The notes beneath the pieces were generated by a model. The model was not told the DNA's origin and did not search any database. It saw only the letters and a program-made list of their open reading frames with translations. The position numbers were made by a program, and so were the translations under genes. Positions 1-6,812 of a DNA stretch of 10,293 nucleotides are shown piece by piece (position 1 is the first letter of the stretch; each line of letters starts with the position of its first letter). The DNA is from an uncultured Bacteroidales bacterium (GTDB lineage: Bacteria; Bacteroidota; Bacteroidia; Bacteroidales; Muribaculaceae). The stretch is from positions 1 to 10,293 of the forward strand of contig URNY01000098.1 of assembly GCA_900549375.1 (NCBI GenBank), given 5' to 3'.

Positions 1-1847
1 TTTACTCCTGCGGGAATAACGCTCCGGCGGTAAGATTCGGGTTGATTGTTGAACAATCCTATCGAAGGAACCGACACTACACGTGCGCACACGCCTTCCG
101 AGGCAAGCCGGTCGGCCGCATGGCAGAGCAATGCCACATCGCTACCGTTGGCAACAAGCACTACATCCGGATTCTCGGCATCCTTCACGATATATCCACC
201 CATTGCCGTCTTGCGGGCCTCTTCGCGACGGTTCTCGCCGGGAAGATCCTCAAGATTCTGGCGCGAGAATATCAGAATCGTCGGCGATGTGGTATTCTCC
301 ATCGCAAGTTTATATGATTCCAATGTCTCTGCAGAGTCGGCGGGACGCAACACGAGCGCAGCGTTCTTGCCGCTGAAATTGGAAATCTGCTCCAGAAGCC
401 GGATCTGTGCCTCCTGTTCTATCGGCTCGTGCGTCGGGCCATCCTCTCCCACTCTGAACGAATCATGCGTATAGATGAACTTCACAGGCAATTCCATCAG
501 TGCAGAAAGGCGAATGGCCGGTTTCATATAATCGGAGAAGACAAAGAAGGTTGCACAAGCTCCGAACACGCCTCCATGGAGTGCTATGCCGTTGATGATG
601 CAGGCCATTGTAAGTTCGGCGACACCTGCCTGAAGGAAAGCCCCGGAGAAATCCTCCTTGCATAATACATGTGTCTTCTTCAGGAAGCCGTCGGTCTTGT
701 CGCTGTTTGCGAGGTCGGCACTCGAAACTATCATGTTGCCTACATGCTCGGCGAGGAAACCCAAGACTGTGGCCGATGCGGCGCGGCTGGCCATATTTGG
801 CTTGAACTCCACGCTGTCCCAGGGAAGTTCAGGCAGTTTCAGATCTATATAATCCTGCAGCTGGCGCGCAAGCTCCGGATTGGCATCCGCCCATTCCCTG
901 AATGCCGCGCGGCGTCCGGCAACTATCTTGCGGAGCTCTTCGGCACGGCTTGCGTAGAGTTCCCTCACATCCTCGCGGATCTCCCAGGGATTCTCCGGAT
1001 TGCCGCCAAGATTCTCTATCGTCTTTGCGATGTCGGCTCCCGCAGCCGAAAGAGGCTGTCCGTGTGTAGAGATCTTCCCTTCAAGCGAATTTCCTTCGGC
1101 ATCGACTGCCCCGCGGGCCATAATCGTGTGACCAATGATAAGAGTCGGTTTCTCCTTCTCCTCAAGAGCTGTCTCGAGAGCTCCTGCTATTGCAAGAGGA
1201 TCCGTGCCGTCTACCTCGATCACATTCCATTGCCATGCGCGGTATTTGGCGGCTGTGTCCTCATTTGTCACTTCATCCACCATCGTGGAAAGCTGCACCT
1301 TGTTCGAATCATAGAACATTATCAGGTTGCTGAGTCCGAGTTTGCCGGCGATTCTGCCCGCACCCTGCGAAATCTCCTCCTCGATGCCGCCATCTGAAAT
1401 GAAGGCATAAGTCTTATGCGAAACTACCTCTCCGAAACGGGCGGCAAGGAAGCGTTCAGCGATAGCAGCGCCTACGGCCATGACATGACCCTGGCCCAGA
1501 GGACCCGATGTGTTCTCTATGCCGCGCTCCACATCCACCTCCGGATGTCCGGGCGTAACACTTCCCCACTGACGGAACTGCTGGAGCTCTTCGACGCTGA
1601 ACTTGCCGCTGAGTGCCAGTACACTGTAGAGCATCGGCGACATGTGTCCGGGATCCAGAAAGAAACGGTCGCGCATGAACCATTTCGGATCCTCAGGATC
1701 ATATACTAAAAAGCTCGAATATAACACATTGATAAAATCGGCACCGCCCATCGCGCCTCCGGGGTGTCCCGACTTCGACTTCTCTACCATCCCGGCAATA
1801 AGAACCCGCATGTTGTTGGCGGCATCGTTCATTTGTTTCACATTCAT
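1..1847 (-). CDS. tkt: Transketolase, C-terminus cut off by the left window edge
   Basis: Thiamine-diphosphate enzyme of the non-oxidative pentose phosphate pathway that moves two-carbon ketol units between sugar phosphates in the cytoplasm. I read 615 uninterrupted codons from ATG 1847 to the window edge; the family is about 670 residues, so only the end of the C-terminal domain is missing. Visible motifs: SGHPG (26-30), DPGHMSP (65-71), GPLGQG (115-120), the ThDP/metal motif as SDGG...EE (151-157) followed by FYDSN (N182), STHG (260-263), catalytic Glu in ELTMA (E411), DGPTHEPIEQ (469-478, His473) and FSRQN (527-531). E411 and H473 match the E. coli TktA numbering I recall. The usual GDG is SDG here, a form I recall from other Bacteroidales. 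ATG 1847 gives the normal N-terminus; there is no Shine-Dalgarno. It lies downstream of the sugar transporter, separated by an intrinsic terminator. Identity is very secure. Confidence 0.97.
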   Translation of the reverse strand, partial: MNVKQMNDAANNMRVLIAGMVEKSKSGHPGGAMGGADFINVLYSSFLVYDPEDPKWFMRDRFFLDPGHMSPMLYSVLALSGKFSVEELQQFRQWGSVTPGHPEVDVERGIENTSGPLGQGHVMAVGAAIAERFLAARFGEVVSHKTYAFISDGGIEEEISQGAGRIAGKLGLSNLIMFYDSNKVQLSTMVDEVTNEDTAAKYRAWQWNVIEVDGTDPLAIAGALETALEEKEKPTLIIGHTIMARGAVDAEGNSLEGKISTHGQPLSAAGADIAKTIENLGGNPENPWEIREDVRELYASRAEELRKIVAGRRAAFREWADANPELARQLQDYIDLKLPELPWDSVEFKPNMASRAASATVLGFLAEHVGNMIVSSADLANSDKTDGFLKKTHVLCKEDFSGAFLQAGVAELTMACIINGIALHGGVFGACATFFVFSDYMKPAIRLSALMELPVKFIYTHDSFRVGEDGPTHEPIEQEAQIRLLEQISNFSGKNAALVLRPADSAETLESYKLAMENTTSPTILIFSRQNLEDLPGENRREEARKTAMGGYIVKDAENPDVVLVANGSDVALLCHAADRLASEGVCARVVSVPSIGLFNNQPESYRRSVIPAGV

Positions 1848-1866
1848 AATCTGACGCTTTTATATG

Positions 1867-1913
1867 AAAAAAATATGAGCGGCCCCCTCCTCTTTTCGGG
1901 CAGCCACTCATAT
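1867..1913 (-). terminator. Rho-independent terminator after the MFS transporter
   Basis: Read on the minus strand, an inverted repeat starts 8 nt after the transporter stop codon. Arms ATATGAG and CTCATAT (1913-1907 and 1879-1873) pair perfectly, followed by a G-U wobble, GGC/GCC, and a bulged CCC/GGG near the loop. A run of seven T on the minus strand (1873-1867) follows the stem directly. This is the classic intrinsic terminator layout. The plus-strand reading has no T-run after the hairpin, so it works one way only. It ends only 19 nt before the transketolase start, so it may also act as a leader element for that gene. Confidence 0.85.
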
Positions 1914-1921
1914 ATTATAGT

Positions 1922-3562
1922 TTATACCAATTCTTCTTTCATCTCCTCCTCGATGTCCACGGGGATATCCTTATTGACATTGATGCAGCCCCATACTGCG
2001 TAGAAGAAGATATATGCCACAGCGGCTATGATCAGATAATAACTTACCATATAGCCCTGGCTCTTGGCGATAAGCTGCTGGATAAGCGGAATCACTCCGC
2101 CGCCGACAACCATCATCATGAAGATTCCGGAAGCCTGAGCCGTATATTTGCCGAGACCCTCGACAGCGAGGTTGAAGATACCGCCCCACATCACGGATGT
2201 ACACAAACCGCAAAGGATAAGGAAAAGTGCGGAGATAGGAACTCCCGGCACATTTGCAACGGAATTCACAATCTCATGAGGCTGTTTCTCGGAGTTGCGG
2301 ATCACGGTGCGCTGCATCGTGGTCTCGTTCCCCTGGGCATCGTTCACCATCACCGGTGTCTGCTCCGTATATGCGGCAAGCTTATCCTCCGACGGATTGG
2401 CGATGAAGGCGTCGATCTCTCCCTGCGGCATGCCTGCCGAGGTGAGGATGCCGGATACGCTTTCAACAGGGTCGTAAAGAATGCTCGGCACATTGATGCG
2501 GCTCTCTTTGGGAGTGATGATCGCGAAGAAGATAAGCACCATGCAGACCGAAGTCACTGTCACGAGCTGCGCGCGGGTCGATACCTTGCCGGAAATCACC
2601 GATGAAGTGGAACGGCCCACAAGCATCAGAAGCCAGTAAAGAGCCACAACGGCGCCGGCTATCGTCGATGCGTCGCCAAGCACTCCCGCTCCCGTGGCTT
2701 TCTGGTCTGCAAGATAGAAGTTAAGCGTTCCGGGAATACCGATCTCGATACCCACATAGAAGAAAATTGCGATCACGCCGAGCACTGTGTGACGGAAATT
2801 CCAGGGACTGTGGGTGAATTTCACGGTCTTGCCGTTCTTCGATCCCATGTTGGGCTCCGGAATCCTCACAAATGAGATAATCACGAACGATGCGGCAAAT
2901 ATACCCATTGCAATCCAGAGAAGAGGAGCTACGTCGCCCATCTGGGTCTTGCTGGTGAGCTGGCCGATAAGGGCGCCTACAAAGAAGGGCGTCAGTGTGC
3001 CCGACAGGGAGTTGAGCGCGCCGCCTGTCTGGATAAGCTGATTTCCTTTGTTGCCTCCGCCTCCCAGAAGGTTGAGCATGGGATTCACAACCGTGTTGAG
3101 CATGCATACGCAGAATCCGCAGATGAAAGCTCCAAGCAGATAGATAATGAAGTTTGCCGTAACGTTCATGGCGCGGGTAGCCTCATATTCCGTACCGTTG
3201 ATGTTTTCCATGATCGTAACGGAGCTTGTGGAAATGGTGCTTTCAGCTCCTACAGCGCTCGAGAGCCACTGCACGAACAATCCGACAACTCCGATGGCCA
3301 TGGCCCAGAGCGCTGTCTTCTTATAGCCGATTTTGGTGAGAAGCTTGCCGGCAGGAATACCCATGAACAGGTAGGCAAGGAAGTTCATCATGTTTCCGAG
3401 CATTCCGAGGAAACTGTTGCCCTGGAACTGATAGCCCCATATCGTGCCGATCGGTGCGGCAAGGTTGGTTACAAACGAGATCATCGCGAACAGGAAGAAC
3501 ATCGCGATGATGGCGATGGTCCGTCCCTGTGACGATCCCTGTGGATTCGCTGCTTTTGTCAT
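1922..3562 (-). CDS. MFS sugar transporter, FHS (FucP/GluP-like) family
   Basis: Polytopic inner-membrane transporter of 546 residues in the fucose-galactose-glucose:H+ symporter branch of the major facilitator superfamily, probably importing a monosaccharide. Family features: N-terminal segments ending in GIPAGKLLTKIGYKKT (68-83), the FHS signature region NPMLNLLGGGGNKGNQL (160-176) with GALNSLSGTLTPF (181-193), and YVGIEIGIPGTLNFYL (269-284) with an acidic residue in the first helix of the second half. FucP is about 438 residues. The excess lies in two hydrophilic insertions, about 101-133 and 351-438, predicted to be loops between helices. The acidic residues I recall as important in E. 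coli FucP (Asp46, Glu135) are not seen at the matching sites: the first region reads TNLAAPIG (32-39) and the second MLNTVVNP (154-161). Substrate is unknown. It follows yggS by 59 nt and ends in a terminator. ATG 3562 is followed within a few residues by the first helix. Confidence 0.88.
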   Translation of the reverse strand: MTKAANPQGSSQGRTIAIIAMFFLFAMISFVTNLAAPIGTIWGYQFQGNSFLGMLGNMMNFLAYLFMGIPAGKLLTKIGYKKTALWAMAIGVVGLFVQWLSSAVGAESTISTSSVTIMENINGTEYEATRAMNVTANFIIYLLGAFICGFCVCMLNTVVNPMLNLLGGGGNKGNQLIQTGGALNSLSGTLTPFFVGALIGQLTSKTQMGDVAPLLWIAMGIFAASFVIISFVRIPEPNMGSKNGKTVKFTHSPWNFRHTVLGVIAIFFYVGIEIGIPGTLNFYLADQKATGAGVLGDASTIAGAVVALYWLLMLVGRSTSSVISGKVSTRAQLVTVTSVCMVLIFFAIITPKESRINVPSILYDPVESVSGILTSAGMPQGEIDAFIANPSEDKLAAYTEQTPVMVNDAQGNETTMQRTVIRNSEKQPHEIVNSVANVPGVPISALFLILCGLCTSVMWGGIFNLAVEGLGKYTAQASGIFMMMVVGGGVIPLIQQLIAKSQGYMVSYYLIIAAVAYIFFYAVWGCINVNKDIPVDIEEEMKEELV

Positions 3563-3621
3563 AACAGTTGTGTTTTTATAAGGTTATTGTTGTTTAATTT
3601 GTTTGCTTGTCAATTTCCGTC

Positions 3622-4281
3622 TCAACGCGCTCCGAAGATCAGGCTTCCTATCCTTACGAGTGTCGACCCCTCCTCCACGGCTATGCGCCAATCATGGCTC
3701 ATCCCCATAGAAATCACGTCGAAACCTCTTAGATCAGGAGCTGTCTTCTCTTTGATCTCTCCGAACACACCGGCTATGGCGGAAAAATCCGCTCTTACCC
3801 GCTCGGCATCGTCGGTATTCGAGGCCATTCCCATTACTCCGCAGATATGCGTGTTGGTGAGGTTCTCGAAGCGTCTTGATGAAAAATATTCTATGAGTTC
3901 TTCAGGATAAAAACCGAATTTGGTCTCCTCCTTGGCAACATGAAGCTGCATCAGAACCCTCGTCACCACCCCTGCTTTGCGGGATTCGGCGTCGATAAGA
4001 TCCAGCAGGCGCTCGGAATCCACGCTTTCGATAAGCGACGTCTTCCCTATCAGTTGCTTCACCTTGTTGGTCTGCAGATGCCCGATGAAATGCCATTCGA
4101 TATCCTCGGGAAGCGTCGGAATCTTCTCGAGAAGTTCCTGCACGCGGCTCTCGCCGAACACCCGCTGACCGGCATCGTAAGCCTCCCTGATCATCGAGGC
4201 AGGATGAAACTTCGATACTGCTACAAGCCTTACCCCGTCAGGCAGTTCGGCATGCAATTTCTCAATCTCCTCAGCTACCAT
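3622..4281 (-). CDS. yggS: YggS/PLPBP-family pyridoxal-phosphate homeostasis protein
   Basis: Cytoplasmic PLP-binding protein of the YggS/PROSC/PipY family: an alanine-racemase-like TIM barrel with no known catalytic activity that buffers pyridoxal phosphate and affects amino-acid and keto-acid pools. Its 219 residues match the family (about 220-235). Motifs in order: VAVSKFHP (20-27) with the Schiff-base lysine K24; FGESRVQEL (42-50), where many homologues have FGENY; EWHFIGHLQTNK (62-73); KFGF (121-124); CGVMGMA (147-153); SMGMSHDW (191-198); and the phosphate-binding end GSTLVRIGSLIFG (205-217). It starts 9 nt after the stop of the DUF4494 gene, so the two are almost certainly co-transcribed. 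ATG 4281 places K24 about where the family has it. Confidence 0.96.
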   Translation of the reverse strand: MVAEEIEKLHAELPDGVRLVAVSKFHPASMIREAYDAGQRVFGESRVQELLEKIPTLPEDIEWHFIGHLQTNKVKQLIGKTSLIESVDSERLLDLIDAESRKAGVVTRVLMQLHVAKEETKFGFYPEELIEYFSSRRFENLTNTHICGVMGMASNTDDAERVRADFSAIAGVFGEIKEKTAPDLRGFDVISMGMSHDWRIAVEEGSTLVRIGSLIFGAR

Positions 4282-4290
4282 CTTCTCCGC

Positions 4291-4755
4291 TTATTGTTCC
4301 TGTGTCACTTTCGGAGTCCCCTTGCCTGAAAGGTCTGCCGGGAAGACATCCATGATCATGGTTTCGGCTATGGAGGCGATTTCATAATCTGCCATCGTGC
4401 CCTTCATCCCCTGCTGAAACTGCTTCAGGGCATCCTCGAAATCGGAAGCCTGCACAAGTATCAGCGTAGAGGTTTTCTTCTCAGTGCCGCTCTTCTCGTC
4501 GAGAGTAACGAAATTCACCTTCACCTGATAATATCTGTCGCCTGCCTCATTGAAGAAAATCTCGGAAATTTTCGTCTTTTTCTCCGATGAAATCGAATAT
4601 TCTCCCGATATGTAAGGCTTCATCTCTTCCACGATACGAGCCTCGGCTTCGGTAAATGTGAGAGCGTCCACGAGATAAGGCTCGTTCGCTTTCTTCACCA
4701 TGCCGTTTTCCATCATCTTGTCATATCTTACCTTACATTCAAACCAGAGTGCCAT
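4291..4755 (-). CDS. DUF4494 family protein, function unknown
   Basis: Small soluble protein of 154 residues that I recognise as the Bacteroidetes-restricted DUF4494 family. Family-like stretches: LWFECKVRYDKMMENG (3-18), EPYLVDALTFTEAEARIVEE (25-44), a central KVNFVTLDEKSG segment, and near the C-terminus QGMKGTMADYEIASIAETMIMDVFP. There are no membrane segments, signal peptide or known catalytic motif. No biochemical function is established to my knowledge. It is first gene of the leftward unit and lies 9 nt before yggS, an arrangement suggesting a shared but undefined housekeeping role. ATG 4755 begins the conserved N-terminal block. Confidence 0.88.
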   Translation of the reverse strand: MALWFECKVRYDKMMENGMVKKANEPYLVDALTFTEAEARIVEEMKPYISGEYSISSEKKTKISEIFFNEAGDRYYQVKVNFVTLDEKSGTEKKTSTLILVQASDFEDALKQFQQGMKGTMADYEIASIAETMIMDVFPADLSGKGTPKVTQEQ

Positions 4756-4880
4756 ACCTGTCTAATATTTTTGAAAAAAATTTTTTTTAAGAGATTATTA
4801 CCTGCAATTCCGCCCGTGCACTCATCGCGCGGCCGGAAACCCGAAGCCATGGCGACTTCAGGACGTCCCTCTCATTCATG

Positions 4881-4888
4881 CAAAGTTA
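4881..4888 (-). promoter_or_regulatory. Candidate Bacteroidetes -7 element for the DUF4494-yggS unit
   Basis: On the minus strand the sequence is TAACTTTG, an exact match to the Bacteroidetes -7 consensus TAnnTTTG. I do not see a matching TTTG at 19-21 nt upstream (the spot is A-rich with a G), so the -33 half is weak. If used, it gives a 5' leader of about 120 nt before ATG 4755. Confidence 0.4.
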
Positions 4889-4918
4889 ATCATTTTTTAA
4901 TTCTTTTTTTCTTTTGTA

Positions 4919-4951
4919 TTTGAAAATTTGTTAAATTCGTAGATAACTTCG
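4919..4951 (+). promoter_or_regulatory. Candidate sigma-ABfr promoter for the DUF4492-cydAB unit
   Basis: TTTG (4919-4922) is followed after 21 nt by TAACTTCG (4944-4951), one mismatch from the Bacteroidetes -7 consensus TAnnTTTG. Element spacing fits the known -33/-7 arrangement. Transcription would start near 4955, about 24 nt before ATG 4979 of the DUF4492 gene. Inferred from consensus only. Confidence 0.5.
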
Positions 4952-4978
4952 CTAAACAATCCATTGCCGCACTCGCCC

Positions 4979-5221
4979 ATGGAGAGAAATGACAACAGAA
5001 TCAGTTCGCCCGCCGCGCTTTTGAAGAAAGTCTGGCTTTTCTATTACACCGGCTTCCGGGAAATGACCGTAGGGAAAACCCTTTGGATCATCATCCTTGT
5101 GAAACTGTTCATCTTTTTCGTTGTCATGAAGCTTCTCTTCTTTCCCGACATCCTTTCCCGCGACTTCGATTCAGACGTCGACAGGGCCGAACATGTCAGA
5201 AACGAGCTGACAGGCAGATAA
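4979..5221 (+). CDS. DUF4492 small membrane protein upstream of cydAB
   Basis: A protein of 80 residues with a single predicted membrane helix (about 34-56) preceded by a basic/aromatic stretch, WLFYYTGFREMTVGKTLW (19-36), and followed by an acidic soluble tail. I recognise this as DUF4492, a Bacteroidetes family usually encoded just ahead of cydA. Length, single helix and location resemble the small accessory subunits CydX/CydH of other bd oxidases, but there is no sequence likeness to them that I can see, so a role as a bd-oxidase subunit or assembly factor is inference. I chose ATG 4979; an in-frame TTG at 4964 would add five residues with no family support. The gene ends 28 nt before cydA. 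Confidence 0.85.
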   Translation: MERNDNRISSPAALLKKVWLFYYTGFREMTVGKTLWIIILVKLFIFFVVMKLLFFPDILSRDFDSDVDRAEHVRNELTGR

Positions 5222-5249
5222 CAAAGTAAAACCAACAAACCATTAGGAT

Positions 5250-6809
5250 ATGAATGATCTAACCACCGTTATCGACTGGTCGCGAATGCAATTCGCCCTC
5301 ACGGCCATCTACCATTGGCTTTTCGTTCCGCTCACTCTCGGCCTTTCCGTGATCGTGGCGATAATGGAGAGCATCTATCTGAAAACGAATTCGGAGAAAT
5401 GGCTCCGCGCCACCAAGTTCTGGATGACGCTCTTCGGCATCAACTTCGCCATCGGAGTGGCCACGGGTATCATCCTCGAATTCGAGTTCGGAACGAACTG
5501 GAGCAACTATTCCTGGTTCGTCGGAGACATATTCGGCGCTCCGCTCGCAATCGAAGGCCTCTTCGCTTTCTTCATGGAATCCACGTTCGTGGCCGTCATG
5601 TTCTTCGGCTGGAAAAAGGTCAGCCCCCGTTTCCACCTCGCCGCCACGTGGCTCACGGCAATAGGCGCCTCCGTGTCGGCTCTCTGGATCCTTGTGGCCA
5701 ACGCATGGATGCAATATCCTGTAGGCATGGAATTCGATCCGGCGCAGATGCGCAATGTCATGGACAATTTCTGGGCCCTCTTCTCCGGTATCGCCGTCAA
5801 TAAATTCTTCCACGCCGTGTTCAGCGGCTGGGCGCTTGCCGGTGTCTTTGTAATCGGCGTGAGCTCATGGATGCTTTGGAAAAAGCGCAACCTTGATTTC
5901 GCACTCCGATCCATCAAAGTCGGCGCATGGTTCGGACTCGCGGGAATGCTCCTCACCATGTACACCGGCGACGGGTCCGCCGTGCAGGTAACTCGCCATC
6001 AGCCCATGAAACTTGCTGCCATGGAGGGTCTCTACCATGGCCATCAGGGTCAGAGCCTCGCTGCCGTCGCCATCCTCAACCCCGATAAGCAATGGAACAA
6101 CAGCGAAGATGAATACCTCTTCGAAATACCGGTGCCCTACGGCCTCTCGATTCTCGGACGCCACGACCCGCATGCTTTCATCCCCGGTATTAAAGACATC
6201 ATCGATGGTGTCGACATCAATGAAAAGGGAGACACCGTCAACACCGTCTCATATGCCGAACGAATCGTGATGGGCAAGAAAGCGCAGGAGGCCCTCCGCG
6301 TCTACGGCAATGCCCGTCAGGAAGGCGACTCCGTGGCCATGAATGCCGCGCTCCGCGACCTGAAAGAGAATTATCGATTCTTCGGCTATGGTTTCTTCAA
6401 GTCGGTCGACGAGGCAATACCGCCCGTAGGCCTCACATTCGTGATGTTCCGCATAATGGTGTTCCTCGGGTCATATTTCCTCCTCTTCTTCATTGTCGTG
6501 CTTATACTCGCCTATAAGAGCACCCTGCTGCAGCGCAAGGCATGGCTGCAATGGATCGCGATGATTTCAGTCCCCTTCATGTGGTTATGCTCGCAGGCAG
6601 GATGGGCCGTTGCGGAAGTGGGACGCCAGCCCTGGACGGTTCAGGATCTTCTCCCCACCTGCGCCGCCATATCCGACATACCATCCTCTACGGTAATCCT
6701 GACTTTCTGGCTCTTCGCCCTCATCTTCACGGGTCTCCTCGTGGCCGAAGTCAGCATCATGTGCCGCCAGATAAAAAAGAACTCAAAAGAAAACCTTGAA
6801 ATCGCATAA
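5250..6809 (+). CDS. cydA: Cytochrome bd quinol oxidase subunit I
   Basis: Catalytic membrane subunit of the cytochrome bd terminal oxidase, which oxidises (mena)quinol and reduces O2 to water. It is 519 residues, close to the E. coli protein (522). Haem and quinol residues are all in place: H22 (counterpart of E. coli His19), E102 and E110 (Glu99, Glu107), H188 in FFHAVFSGW (His186), K254/E259 in MKLAAMEG of the Q-loop (Lys252, Glu257), M403 in FRIMV (Met393, haem b558) and E456 in GWAVAEVGRQPW (Glu445). E. coli numbers are from memory. About nine hydrophobic segments are visible. The Q-loop region between about 250 and 390 is long and hydrophilic. It lies between the DUF4492 gene and cydB (3-nt gap), so one transcription unit. 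In Bacteroidales this enzyme allows growth at nanomolar O2. Confidence 0.98.
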   Translation: MNDLTTVIDWSRMQFALTAIYHWLFVPLTLGLSVIVAIMESIYLKTNSEKWLRATKFWMTLFGINFAIGVATGIILEFEFGTNWSNYSWFVGDIFGAPLAIEGLFAFFMESTFVAVMFFGWKKVSPRFHLAATWLTAIGASVSALWILVANAWMQYPVGMEFDPAQMRNVMDNFWALFSGIAVNKFFHAVFSGWALAGVFVIGVSSWMLWKKRNLDFALRSIKVGAWFGLAGMLLTMYTGDGSAVQVTRHQPMKLAAMEGLYHGHQGQSLAAVAILNPDKQWNNSEDEYLFEIPVPYGLSILGRHDPHAFIPGIKDIIDGVDINEKGDTVNTVSYAERIVMGKKAQEALRVYGNARQEGDSVAMNAALRDLKENYRFFGYGFFKSVDEAIPPVGLTFVMFRIMVFLGSYFLLFFIVVLILAYKSTLLQRKAWLQWIAMISVPFMWLCSQAGWAVAEVGRQPWTVQDLLPTCAAISDIPSSTVILTFWLFALIFTGLLVAEVSIMCRQIKKNSKENLEIA

Positions 6810-6812
6810 GAA

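Larger units (their letters stand above)
4756..4978. other. Divergent AT-rich control region
   Basis: This 223-nt gap separates the leftward DUF4494-yggS unit from the rightward cyd unit. It holds an A7T8 tract (4774-4788), likely to bend the DNA, a more GC-rich block (about 4805-4870), and a T-rich stretch (about 4892-4920). One promoter candidate faces each way and each is listed separately. I see no tRNA, recognisable riboswitch or convincing small protein here. Confidence 0.6.

Noticed and set aside
669..1397. 242-codon plus-strand open frame
   Set aside because: Antisense to transketolase, whose motifs are unbroken there; composition is low-complexity shadow coding.
3563..3621. TTGACA followed 17 nt later by ACAATA (minus strand) as a promoter for the transporter
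   Set aside because: Resembles a sigma-70 promoter, but Bacteroidales use TTTG/TAnnTTTG, which I do not find here; likely chance or read-through from yggS.
4787..4879. 30-codon minus-strand open frame in the divergent region
   Set aside because: Starts 2 nt after the proposed -7 element, has no homology I recognise, and would be leaderless. Possible but unsupported.
4964..4978. Upstream TTG start for the DUF4492 gene
   Set aside because: Adds five residues with no family support; ATG 4979 fits the promoter spacing and family length.
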